Under the pieces are notes generated by a model that did no database searches, was not told the origin of the DNA, and saw nothing but the letters and a program-made list of their open reading frames with translations. The position numbers were made by a program, and so were the translations under genes. 47,461 bases of DNA from Oscillospiraceae bacterium (GTDB lineage Bacteria > Bacillota > Clostridia > Oscillospirales > Ruminococcaceae): contig JAJQHD010000019.1 of NCBI GenBank assembly GCA_021199855.1, forward strand, positions 24,333-71,793, read 5' to 3'. Shown one piece after another: positions 9,248-16,363 of this stretch (position 1 is its first letter; every line of letters starts with the position of its first letter).

Positions 9248-10051
9248 ATGGACGATATTCTGAAAAGCTTCTCACTTGAGGGAAAGGTCGCGTTGGTCAC
9301 CGGTGCGACCTATGGAATCGGCTTTGAGATTGCTTCGGCTTATGCCAGAGCCGGTGCTAAAGTAGCCGTGAACGGTCATAACGAGGAGCGTCTTGCGAAG
9401 GCTCAGGAAGAGTACCAAAGTCATGGCGTCGACGTCAAAACCTATCTTTGCGACGTCACGAACGAGTACGACGTCGCCGAAATGGTCTCAAAAATCAAGG
9501 AAGACCTCGGTGTTATCGACATTCTCGTCAACAACGCCGGAATGATAAAGAGAATCCCGATGTGCGATATGTCCGTTGAGGACTTCCAGCAGGTCATCGA
9601 CATCGACCTCACTGCGCCTTTTATTGTGTCAAAGGCAGTTCTGCCGGACATGGTTGCAAAAGGTCACGACAAGATTATCAACATCTGCTCGATGATGAGT
9701 GAGCTCGGTCGGGAGACGGTCTCCGCCTATGCGGCGGCAAAGGGTGGTCTCAAAATGCTGACGAAGAACATCGCTTCGGAGTTCGGGGTGCAGAATATCC
9801 AGTGCAACGGCATCGGTCCTGGCTATATCGCCACTCCGCAGACCGCGCCACTCCGTGAACCTCAGCCCGACGGCTCCAAGCACCCATTCGACCAGTTTAT
9901 CTGTTCAAGAACCCCCGCCAACCGCTGGGGCACAACCGAGGATTTGGTAGGACCTGCCATCTTCCTCGCCTCCGACGCCTCGAACTTCGTAAACGGACAA
10001 ATCCTCTACGTCGACGGCGGCATCCTCGGCTACATCGGCAAACAGCCGTAA
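9248..10051 (+). CDS. kduD: 2-dehydro-3-deoxy-D-gluconate dehydrogenase (SDR family)
   Basis: 267 residues of the short-chain dehydrogenase/reductase family. Nucleotide-binding TGATYGIG at 18-25, NNAG at 95-98, catalytic S148, Y161 and K165 (YAAAK). KduD reduces 3-deoxy-D-glycero-2,5-hexodiulosonate to 2-keto-3-deoxygluconate with NAD(P)H. Specificity within the SDR family is assigned from its place directly after kduI (9-bp gap) and from the KduD-like N-terminus (ILKSFSLEGKVALVTG). It is the last gene of the uronate operon and is followed by a terminator. The next steps (KDG kinase and aldolase) are not in this window. Confidence 0.92.
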   Translation: MDDILKSFSLEGKVALVTGATYGIGFEIASAYARAGAKVAVNGHNEERLAKAQEEYQSHGVDVKTYLCDVTNEYDVAEMVSKIKEDLGVIDILVNNAGMIKRIPMCDMSVEDFQQVIDIDLTAPFIVSKAVLPDMVAKGHDKIINICSMMSELGRETVSAYAAAKGGLKMLTKNIASEFGVQNIQCNGIGPGYIATPQTAPLREPQPDGSKHPFDQFICSRTPANRWGTTEDLVGPAIFLASDASNFVNGQILYVDGGILGYIGKQP

Positions 10052-10069
10052 TCAAAACCAGATTCGCAT

Positions 10070-10102
10070 AACAGAGCAGTTTAGCTGCTCTGTTTTCTTT
10101 TC
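10070..10102 (+). terminator. Terminator of the uronate operon
   Basis: A 10-bp stem (aacagagcag / ctgctctgtt) with a 5-nt loop is followed by ttcttttc, 18 bp after the kduD stop codon. Confidence 0.85.
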
Positions 10103-10171
10103 CACAAATCTGTACAAAGATATTAAGAATTTCTCACCAAAGCATTTTTCTCGGAAGATAAGAACTTTATA

Positions 10172-10198
10172 TTGACATTTGCGGGGGGGTAGTATAAT
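10172..10198 (+). promoter_or_regulatory. Sigma-A-type promoter for the first SANT-like gene
   Basis: TTGACA (10172-10177) and TATAAT (10193-10198) are perfect boxes but only 15 bp apart, 2 bp short of optimum, with a run of seven G in the spacer. The short spacing may make it weak or dependent on a factor. Confidence 0.55.
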
Positions 10199-10234
10199 AG
10201 AGACGTAAAAAATATTTCTTCAGAAGGACGATTC

Positions 10235-10468
10235 ATGTTGATGGATGAAGCAGAAAAGACCAGAAAGCTCCGTGAGCAAAAGAAGATTGACCGCAAGCGT
10301 TACTACGGTAAAACCGCCAAACTCTATCCCAAAAGGTCATGGAGCGAGGAGGAGTGCGAGCAGGTTTTAGCCCACGCAATCCCTGACAGCGAGTTGTCCC
10401 AGAAAATCCAGCGCTCCGTAAAATCAATTCAGGAGAAACGCCGGAGGCTGAAGAATGAAGCCAAGTAA
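10235..10468 (+). CDS. Small Myb/SANT-like DNA-binding protein (paralogue 1)
   Basis: 77 residues, very basic. A Lys/Arg-rich arm (residues 9-25, with RKRYY) leads into W-S-E-E-E ... VLAHAIPDSELSQKIQRSVKSIQEKR, the helix-turn-helix pattern of short bacterial Myb/SANT-like domains, where RSVKSIQ would be the recognition helix. It is 70% identical (35 of 50 aligned residues, counted by eye from RKRYY) to the protein at 19927-20166. Start: ATG with aagga 6 bp upstream; an alternative ATG lies 6 bp further in. It is a single-gene unit between a promoter and a strong terminator. The target is unknown. A nucleic-acid-binding role is inference from fold and charge. Confidence 0.7.
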   Translation: MLMDEAEKTRKLREQKKIDRKRYYGKTAKLYPKRSWSEEECEQVLAHAIPDSELSQKIQRSVKSIQEKRRRLKNEAK

Positions 10469-10475
10469 GTTGGAA

Positions 10476-10505
10476 ACAGCGCAGAGCGAAATCTGCGCTG
10501 TTTTT
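10476..10505 (+). terminator. Terminator after the first SANT-like gene
   Basis: Perfect 10-bp stem acagcgcaga / tctgcgctgt with a 6-nt loop and a T5 run. Confidence 0.9.
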
Positions 10506-10509
10506 ATGC

Positions 10510-10538
10510 TTGATTTATCGCAAGCTTTGTGGTAATCT
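10510..10538 (+). promoter_or_regulatory. Possible promoter of the DUF3791/DUF3990 cassette
   Basis: TTGATT (10510-10515), 17-bp spacer, TAATCT (10533-10538). It has correct spacing but imperfect boxes, and lies just after the preceding terminator and 35 bp before the first gene of the cassette. Confidence 0.45.
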
Positions 10539-10572
10539 ATAAGTAAGATATTGTGATACCGGAGGTGGTCGA

Positions 10573-10776
10573 ATGAGTGAGTTGTCGTTTGTGACATTTT
10601 GTGTGGAGTACTATGCGGAGCATACTAATCAGCCGAGTGAAAAGGTGTATGAGCTGTTCAAAAAAGAAAAGGTTTTGGACATGCTTCGTGATGATTATGA
10701 CGACCTTCACAGCATGAGCATGGAGTATATGATGCAACTTATCGATCAGTATCTGGGAGTTGAACGGAAATGTTAG
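10573..10776 (+). CDS. DUF3791-like small protein, putative antitoxin
   Basis: 67 residues, acidic and helical: FVTFCVEYYAEHTNQPSEKV followed by YELFKKEKVLDMLRDDYDDLHSM. This matches the pattern of DUF3791 proteins (a Phe/Tyr-rich first helix, ELF.K..V...I...YD.LH). Such proteins are regularly encoded next to DUF3990 proteins, as here. Start: ATG with ggaggt 7 bp upstream. Its last 7 bp overlap the DUF3990 gene, so the two are translationally coupled, as in many toxin-antitoxin pairs. Antitoxin function is inference; it could also be a structural partner or adaptor. Confidence 0.7.
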   Translation: MSELSFVTFCVEYYAEHTNQPSEKVYELFKKEKVLDMLRDDYDDLHSMSMEYMMQLIDQYLGVERKC

Positions 10777-11264
10777 TTTATCATGGAACTACGCTTGAAA
10801 TACAGAATCCGAGAATTGTGACAAGTGAAATCGGCAGAGATTTCGGCTTTGCTTTTTATACTACAGACATAAAAGAGCAGGCGGAGCGCTGGGCGATTCG
10901 ACGCGCAAAGATTCTGTCACGAACCAGTGGCAAAAAAGAGCAGGCTGTTGTGAACGTCTACGAGTGGAATGAAAGCCACACTTTGAAGGAAAAGATTTTC
11001 ACCGGAGCTTCGCTTGATTGGTTGGATATGGTGGTACAGTGCAGGAGCAATATTAGCTATAAGCACGAATATGATATCGTTATGGGAAAGATTGCAAATG
11101 ACAATGTGGGCGAGACTGTGTCTTATGTCGTTCAAGGCATTATGAGAAAAGAGGACGCAGTGGAGCGGTTGAAGTTTGAAAAAATCAACAACCAAATTGC
11201 GTTCTGCACTGAAACGGCATTGTCTGAACTGGCGTTTGTAGAGAGCTATATTGTGGAGGCGTAA
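10770..11264 (+). CDS. DUF3990 protein, ADP-ribosyltransferase-like fold
   Basis: 164 residues. Motifs in order: LVYHGTT (residues 2-8), FGFAFYTTDIKEQAERWA (26-43) and NNQIAFCTETAL, the three conserved blocks of DUF3990. They match the H-Y-E layout of ADP-ribosyltransferases: His in the first block, Tyr in the second, Glu in Q-I-x-F-x-T-E of the third. Family membership is recognised by eye; the ART relationship is how I recall the family being classified. No signal peptide, so an intracellular target is expected. It lies between two small genes (7-bp overlap before, 2-bp gap after), so it is the probable toxin of a three-gene cassette. Neither target nor activity can be read from sequence. 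Confidence 0.72.
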   Translation: MLVYHGTTLEIQNPRIVTSEIGRDFGFAFYTTDIKEQAERWAIRRAKILSRTSGKKEQAVVNVYEWNESHTLKEKIFTGASLDWLDMVVQCRSNISYKHEYDIVMGKIANDNVGETVSYVVQGIMRKEDAVERLKFEKINNQIAFCTETALSELAFVESYIVEA

Positions 11265-11266
11265 AG

Positions 11267-11470
11267 ATGGCACATGCACTTATAAGAGCAACCCTGATTC
11301 CGGAAATTGTACGGATGATTTCGGAAAAATTTAATGTTTCAGAGGAGGAAGCGATGGATGAGTTCTATACTTCGCGGACTGCTGAATCATTATCTGACTC
11401 TGAGACTGGCTTATATGGACAATCGGCACTGTTTATTTTCGGGCTGTTCTGTGAGGAAAAGGCAGAATAG
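11267..11470 (+). CDS. Small acidic protein of the DUF3990 cassette
   Basis: 67 residues: ATLIPEIVRMISEKFNVSEEE and then AMDEFYTSRTAESLSDSETGLYGQS. I do not recognise a named domain with certainty. The helical first half (E-x-x-x-x-I-S-E-K-x-x-V-S-E-E-E-A-x-x-x-F) resembles the DUF3791 layout, so it may be a distant second copy. It begins 2 bp after the DUF3990 stop and is followed at once by a strong terminator, so it belongs to the same transcript. Candidate second antitoxin or substrate-binding partner; unproven. Confidence 0.65.
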   Translation: MAHALIRATLIPEIVRMISEKFNVSEEEAMDEFYTSRTAESLSDSETGLYGQSALFIFGLFCEEKAE

Positions 11471-11479
11471 CTAGTAACC

Positions 11480-11505
11480 GGCGCGGAGTAAAATCCGCGC
11501 CATTT
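11480..11505 (+). terminator. Terminator of the DUF3791/DUF3990 cassette
   Basis: 8-bp stem ggcgcgga / tccgcgcc with loop gtaaaa, followed by atttt, 10 bp after the last stop codon. Confidence 0.85.
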
Positions 11506-11540
11506 TCGCGTCAGCATTTCAGTTACCGCTCATCCACCCG

Positions 11541-11569
11541 TTGCAACTTCCGCTTTTTTGTGCTACAAT
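11541..11569 (+). promoter_or_regulatory. Sigma-A-type promoter of the DUF5696-like gene
   Basis: TTGCAA (11541-11546), 17-bp spacer, TACAAT (11564-11569). It overlaps the upstream extension of the reading frame (GTG at 11558), which is why the downstream ATG is preferred as start. Confidence 0.7.
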
Positions 11570-11596
11570 AGTCACATCAAACTCCCGGAGGATGCC

Positions 11597-13474
11597 ATGC
11601 ACACAAAGCTTGAAATTGTCACTGATTCAATAAAACTATCCCTGAACACTGAAACCTTGCTCTTTATAATAGAAACTCCCGGGCACATCTGGCGTCAATC
11701 TGAGTCATTCTGCCCGGGCTTTGTTATGGATGATGGCAGTATTTTGCCGTTTTCGGGCGCAGATGTCGTCTCGCATGACCGCTATAAAAGCGGCGTGGGT
11801 GAGGGAATTCTCTCGCACTATGAGTGGAAGGATCTGGGCTTCTCGTTTGAGACTCTTTGCTGGGTGGAGACTGCCACTCAAGCTGTGCGGTTTGAACTGA
11901 TTCCCGGCGATGGCTCGCTCAGTTTCAGGAAAATCCTCTATCCCGGCTACTTCTCTTTTGAGAAGAAGAGCCCCACAGCCTACACCGTCATGCCGGTTCT
12001 GCAGGGTCTCCTGATTCCAAATACCTGGGAAAACGAAGTAGGAAAGCTTCCTTTCGACGGGCAGTTCTGCTCGTCGGGAGCATATATGCCCTGGTTTGGG
12101 CAGGTGGAGGATAAGTCAGGCTACATAGCAATCTGCGAGACTCCGTGGGACGCCGGCTACTATGTCGACCACCCGGCAGGGAGCACTTATACCCACGTCG
12201 GGACGTATCTTCTCCCGAGCCTCGGCGAGATTTCTTATCGCAGAATTATAAAGTATGTATTTTCGGACAACTGCGACTATAACGATTTATGCAAGATATA
12301 TCGAAGCTACGCCATTGAGATGGGACTTCTGACAACTCTTCGGGAGAAGGCGGCAAGAAATCCACTTGTCGATGATTTAATCGGCTCAGTAGTCGTCCAC
12401 AAGGGAATCAAGAAGCATGTTTCGCCCGATTCGAGATACTACGATAAAGACAACCCCGGGAACAACGATTCGGTCGTCCCGTTCAGCGCAAGAACTGCGG
12501 AGATTAAGAGGTACCACGACAAGGGCGTCCCGAAGCTTTATCTCCACCTTGATGGCTGGGGAGCGCCCGGCTATGACAACCAGCACCCCAACTATCTTCC
12601 TGCCTGTCCCGAAGCAGGCGGCTGGGATGGCTTCAAGGAGCTTTCGGACACAATCACTGATTGCGGCTACCTCTTCGGTCTCCACGACCAGTATCGAGAT
12701 TACTATATGGATGCCGCAACTTATGATAAAGAGTTTGCACTCCACGCTCCCGACGGCTCGGTTTTCGAGATGTCCGTCTGGGCAGGTGGGCGGCAGAACT
12801 ATCTCTGCGCCACTCAGGTGCCATATTACGTCAAGCGCAATTTTGAGGAGATTCTCCGGCACGGAATCAGGCTCCAGGCGTCGTATTTGGACGTCTTCAC
12901 CTGCAACGAGCTGGACGAGTGCGCACACCCGAGACACCGGATGACCCGCAAAGAGTGCCTTGAATACCGAAGTGCCTGCTTCAACTATCTCTGGTCGAAG
13001 GGAATCATCCCAAGCAGTGAGGAGTGCTCCGATTGGGCGATGAAAACTCTCGTCTTCTGCCACTATGGACCCTATGACTTCATGCTTCAGAGCCCCGGAA
13101 GCCCCAGGCACGGCATTCCCGTCCCGCTTTTCAACCTCGTCTATCACGACTGCATGATTCTCCCGTGGTTCATGGACAAGACGGACAGTGAGGACTACAT
13201 GCTCTATGCCATGTTGAACGCCGGTGCGCCCTATCTCGACAGGGACGGCGCCTATCCGAACACCGACGGTGCATTTGACGCCGAAGCCGAGAAGCGACTT
13301 GATGAGGAGATAGCCCGTTGCGCGGTTGTCACCGGTCTTCAGGAAAAGCTCGCAAAGTGCGAAATGCTCCGGCATGAATTTCTCTCGGAGGACTGTTCCC
13401 GCCAGCGGACAACCTTCTCCGACGGAACAACCGTCACCATCAATCTCAAGACCGGAGACTACGAAATTCGTTAA
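11597..13474 (+). CDS. DUF5696/GH101-GH129-like glycoside hydrolase
   Basis: 625 residues from the ATG at 11597 (ggagg 6 bp upstream; the upstream in-frame GTG lies in the -10 box). An N-terminal beta-sandwich (to about residue 230) is followed by a TIM-barrel part: KLYLHLDGWGAPGYDNQHPNY, then YLDVFTCNELDECAHPRH, then IIPSSEECSDW. The D of YLDVF and the E of SSEE lie where nucleophile and acid/base sit in endo-alpha-N-acetylgalactosaminidase-type barrels (GH101/GH129), which DUF5696 resembles. Assignment is by motif and moderately sure; the sugar is unknown. No signal peptide, so it is intracellular. It is monocistronic with its own promoter, next to other glycan genes. Confidence 0.65.
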   Translation: MHTKLEIVTDSIKLSLNTETLLFIIETPGHIWRQSESFCPGFVMDDGSILPFSGADVVSHDRYKSGVGEGILSHYEWKDLGFSFETLCWVETATQAVRFELIPGDGSLSFRKILYPGYFSFEKKSPTAYTVMPVLQGLLIPNTWENEVGKLPFDGQFCSSGAYMPWFGQVEDKSGYIAICETPWDAGYYVDHPAGSTYTHVGTYLLPSLGEISYRRIIKYVFSDNCDYNDLCKIYRSYAIEMGLLTTLREKAARNPLVDDLIGSVVVHKGIKKHVSPDSRYYDKDNPGNNDSVVPFSARTAEIKRYHDKGVPKLYLHLDGWGAPGYDNQHPNYLPACPEAGGWDGFKELSDTITDCGYLFGLHDQYRDYYMDAATYDKEFALHAPDGSVFEMSVWAGGRQNYLCATQVPYYVKRNFEEILRHGIRLQASYLDVFTCNELDECAHPRHRMTRKECLEYRSACFNYLWSKGIIPSSEECSDWAMKTLVFCHYGPYDFMLQSPGSPRHGIPVPLFNLVYHDCMILPWFMDKTDSEDYMLYAMLNAGAPYLDRDGAYPNTDGAFDAEAEKRLDEEIARCAVVTGLQEKLAKCEMLRHEFLSEDCSRQRTTFSDGTTVTINLKTGDYEIR

Positions 13475-13546
13475 AATGTCCAAAATCCCTTGAATCTATC
13501 CCCGCAAATTCTGACATAAAAAATTTTGATTCCCCTTGAAAAACTC

Positions 13547-13575
13547 TTGACAAGCAATGTGGGGTGAGTTATAAT
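13547..13575 (+). promoter_or_regulatory. Consensus sigma-A promoter of the adhesin locus
   Basis: TTGACA (13547-13552), exactly 17 bp, TATAAT (13570-13575): a perfect match to the housekeeping consensus. Transcription should start near 13582, giving a leader of about 195 nt before the ATG at 13778. A perfect promoter with a long structured leader suggests that control is post-initiation. Confidence 0.85.
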
Positions 13576-13580
13576 GTTTA

Positions 13581-13777
13581 CATGTGGTGGAAGGGCAACG
13601 AATTGCTTAACCACATGAATGATTGCGGGGGGTACTGGTTCCCCGGCTCGGAATTTTTTTCCGAGTTCCGAAGGAACTCGTACCCATACCAAACCTCCGA
13701 CACTATTAAAAAAGTGCAACGGAGGCATTTTTGTCTAGATTTTGACCTCCTTTGTGCGAACTAAGGAGGAATTTTTT
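13581..13777 (+). promoter_or_regulatory. Structured 5' leader with SD-hiding hairpin, candidate riboswitch/attenuator
   Basis: Seen directly: (a) 13581-13588 pairs with 13610-13617 (8 bp), inside it gcaa/ttgc closes a CGAA loop; (b) 13630-13635 pairs with 13680-13685 (6 bp), enclosing two competing hairpins, 13647-13653 with 13659-13665 (7 bp, T5 loop) and 13662-13669 with 13673-13680 (8 bp, GAA loop), which share bases; (c) cctccg 13694-13699 with cggagg 13720-13725 plus inner cact/agtg, followed by T5, terminator-like; (d) cctcctt 13746-13752 with aaggagg 13763-13769, which buries the Shine-Dalgarno 8 bp before the ATG. Segment 13721-13725 can also pair with 13746-13750 (5 bp), which would free the SD. 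I recognise no known riboswitch class. This covers the whole non-coding gap before the adhesin gene. Confidence 0.6.
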
Positions 13778-16363
13778 ATGGCGAAACGCATTATGTGCAT
13801 TATCATAAGCGTTTTAATGATCGTCTCACTCCTTCCGACCGGCGTGTTTGCGGTTGAAAACGACAGCGGAGAGTCCGCTCCGGAAGTCGTTTTAACGTCG
13901 ACAGCCGACGCCGACTCTGACGAGACGACGGATGAGGGAGATGCCTCATCAAATAATGCTGAGGAAGGAGGAGAAACAGGCGAAGCCGAAGCCGAAGAAA
14001 ACGCCGAAGAGGGCACTGAGGAAGTCATTCTTCTTGGCGCGGAAGCGAACACTTCGGTTGCTAAGATAGGTGATGTGGAGTATGAGTCTTTGTCGGCGGC
14101 TGTTGCGGCAGTACCAACTGATAGCACTCAGACGACAATTACTCTGACGGCTGATACTACAGAGTCATCTGCTGTTACTATTGAAAGTGGAAAGAATATC
14201 ATTCTTGATTTGGGTAGCTATACGCTTGATTTGGGCAGTTATACGGCTATTGTAAGTGGAACCTTAACGATACAGGGCTCAGGAACTATAACCATTACAT
14301 CGGCTGAAAGCTATTCTGCAATTCAAGTAGAAGGCTCGACTGCAAAAGTTACACTTAATAGCGGTAGCATTGTAAATAATGGTACGTACGGTTATGGCAT
14401 TTACTGTTGCGATGGCGGTACAGCCGTAATCAATGGTGGCTCTATAACTTCTCAGCAAGCGGCTCTTGCCGGAAATAACACAACCGGAGACATGAACTTT
14501 GAAGTTAATGGCGGAGAATTGACAGCCACATACGGTGCGGCAATCTATATGCCCGGTCAGATGACGCTTAAGATTACCGGTGGTACTATCAATGGCGGTA
14601 TTTCTCTCCGTATGGGTCAAGTTACAATCACTGGCGGTACTATCAATGCTACTACAAATACAAGTAACATTGATTCGATTTCGCAGTATTACAACTACAG
14701 CGGAAATGTATGGTTGGGCGATGCACTCTATGTTATGGGCGGTACTTATACTTCTAGTGACGGGACTTATAGCAATTCGCTTAGCTTAACGATCACCGGT
14801 GGTACATTTAACTGCAGTAACAGCGGTTGCAATGCCGTAACAATCTATAACCTCGGTTATGTTACTCAGACCTCAACTGTAACTATTTCTGACGGTACAT
14901 TTACCGGCGGAAGTGGATATGCAGTAGTTGATTTCAGCAGTTTAGGTGTTGAAAATGTATCTTATGGAGTTGCCGGCAACACTGTATCAACTTCAATTAC
15001 CGGCGGTACATATTCCAGTGACGTCAGCGCATATGTTGCGGATGGTTATGCATATGATTCAACCACCGGCACAGTTTCGGATGCTCAAGTTGCTTCTGTA
15101 ACATCTTCAGATGGAGCAACGACAACCACCTATTCTACATTGGCAGACGCCATCTCCGCAGCTTCGAGCGGGGACACGATTACTTTGCTTTCTGATGTCA
15201 CTGAAAGTGGCGCATACAACACAAACGGTCTATATCAGGTAAGCACCAATGTAACGCTTGATTTGGACAGCCATACTCTGACGGTAGATACCACTCGTGT
15301 TTTCGGTGTACTGAACGGCGGTTCGCTGACCGTTAAGAACGGCACTGTGAAAATTGCAGACGGCGCTACTGCAACAGGCACCCAGTTCAACATCCTTCGT
15401 GGCACATGCTCGTTCACGGCAGAGAATGTAACATTTGACGGTAACAATATTGCCGCAAACTTCCTGCATGTGGCGGCGGGCGGTACGGCTACAATTTCGT
15501 TGACCAACTGCAATATCACGAATCAGAGCGGTGGCGTTGTAGTTTACGATGAAAGTGGCGATTCAACCGTTACGCTGACCGGATGTAATTATGTGAAAAA
15601 TCCTGTTGGTGGTTCGTTGAGTAGCGCAACAATTACTTTTAATCAAAACAATATAATTGGTGAAGGTTCTACCAATTATGAAGCCAGTGGCTCGATTAAC
15701 TACACATATATCGTAGCTAACGGCGGTAGCGTTACAGCAAATCTGACTTTGGCGAGCAGTGCCAGCCTGAAAGTAGAAGAAGGCGGCAGTGTTACCGGCA
15801 CAGTCAAGGTTGATGAGAATGCTTCTCTAACCGTATCAGGCGGAACAGTAAGCGGAACCATTACGACTTCCGGCACATTCACCATGACCGGTGGAACTAT
15901 AACAGCATCAACGGGCGCATCTCAGGCTGTTTTAGTCAAGGGCGGAACTGTAAACATTTCCGCAGGCACAATAAATACAGGCAGTTCTCGTGCGCTTGTA
16001 TTCGATACTGATGTAACCGTTTCCGGAACAATCTCCGGCGGCACGTTCATCGGGAACGACATTGCCTTGCTTGCTCGTTCCAGCAGTGGCAATACTGTCT
16101 CAGTCACCGGCGGTACTTATACTGCCTCAAAGGGCATTGACCTGGTAGCTTCAATCCTGGCAACTGGCTACGGCGTATTCGACACCGAAGGCAATCCTGC
16201 AACAGTGAGCGGAAATTATTATTCGTCTTCGCTTAATGACTACACGGTCACGATAGGTACCGGCGTTGCCAAGATTGACAAGGCACGCTTCAGTCCGCTA
16301 TCGATGCGGCAGAGAGCGGCGACACCGTCACCCTGCTGGCGAACGCGGAAGTTAGCGAATTGA
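13778..16363 (+). CDS. Beta-helix surface protein, N-terminal part (frameshifted)
   Basis: Starts at ATG 13778 after the strong SD aaggagg. A clear signal peptide (MAKRIMCIIISVLMIVSLLPT, cleavage near FAV-EN) is followed by an acidic linker rich in Glu (residues 30-85), then VAKIGDVEYESLSAAVAAV, an opener typical of these adhesins, and many short Gly/Thr/Ser-rich turns (GGTITG, SGGTF, NGGS) of a right-handed parallel beta-helix. At about 16290 the frame is lost: the native reading (QSAIDAAESGDTVTLLAN) continues in the next frame from 16291, while this frame adds about 24 alien residues (PLSMRQRAATPSPCW...) and stops at 16363. One missing base (ttc-cag read as ttcag) explains it. Exported surface or secreted protein; ligand unknown. 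Confidence 0.8.
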   Translation: MAKRIMCIIISVLMIVSLLPTGVFAVENDSGESAPEVVLTSTADADSDETTDEGDASSNNAEEGGETGEAEAEENAEEGTEEVILLGAEANTSVAKIGDVEYESLSAAVAAVPTDSTQTTITLTADTTESSAVTIESGKNIILDLGSYTLDLGSYTAIVSGTLTIQGSGTITITSAESYSAIQVEGSTAKVTLNSGSIVNNGTYGYGIYCCDGGTAVINGGSITSQQAALAGNNTTGDMNFEVNGGELTATYGAAIYMPGQMTLKITGGTINGGISLRMGQVTITGGTINATTNTSNIDSISQYYNYSGNVWLGDALYVMGGTYTSSDGTYSNSLSLTITGGTFNCSNSGCNAVTIYNLGYVTQTSTVTISDGTFTGGSGYAVVDFSSLGVENVSYGVAGNTVSTSITGGTYSSDVSAYVADGYAYDSTTGTVSDAQVASVTSSDGATTTTYSTLADAISAASSGDTITLLSDVTESGAYNTNGLYQVSTNVTLDLDSHTLTVDTTRVFGVLNGGSLTVKNGTVKIADGATATGTQFNILRGTCSFTAENVTFDGNNIAANFLHVAAGGTATISLTNCNITNQSGGVVVYDESGDSTVTLTGCNYVKNPVGGSLSSATITFNQNNIIGEGSTNYEASGSINYTYIVANGGSVTANLTLASSASLKVEEGGSVTGTVKVDENASLTVSGGTVSGTITTSGTFTMTGGTITASTGASQAVLVKGGTVNISAGTINTGSSRALVFDTDVTVSGTISGGTFIGNDIALLARSSSGNTVSVTGGTYTASKGIDLVASILATGYGVFDTEGNPATVSGNYYSSSLNDYTVTIGTGVAKIDKARFSPLSMRQRAATPSPCWRTRKLAN

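Noticed and set aside
12386-13483. A 365-codon minus-strand frame opposite the DUF5696-like gene
   Set aside because: Antisense shadow: no SD, no motif, and the plus-strand gene has conserved glycosidase motifs, promoter and SD.
13581-13700. Known riboswitch class (c-di-GMP-I/II, THF, T-box, SAM) in the adhesin leader
   Set aside because: The conserved cores of these classes are not found; the leader remains unassigned.
16285-16300. Programmed ribosomal frameshift in the adhesin gene
   Set aside because: No slippery heptamer (X XXY YYZ), and no stimulatory stem evident just downstream; a plain one-base loss explains the sequence better.
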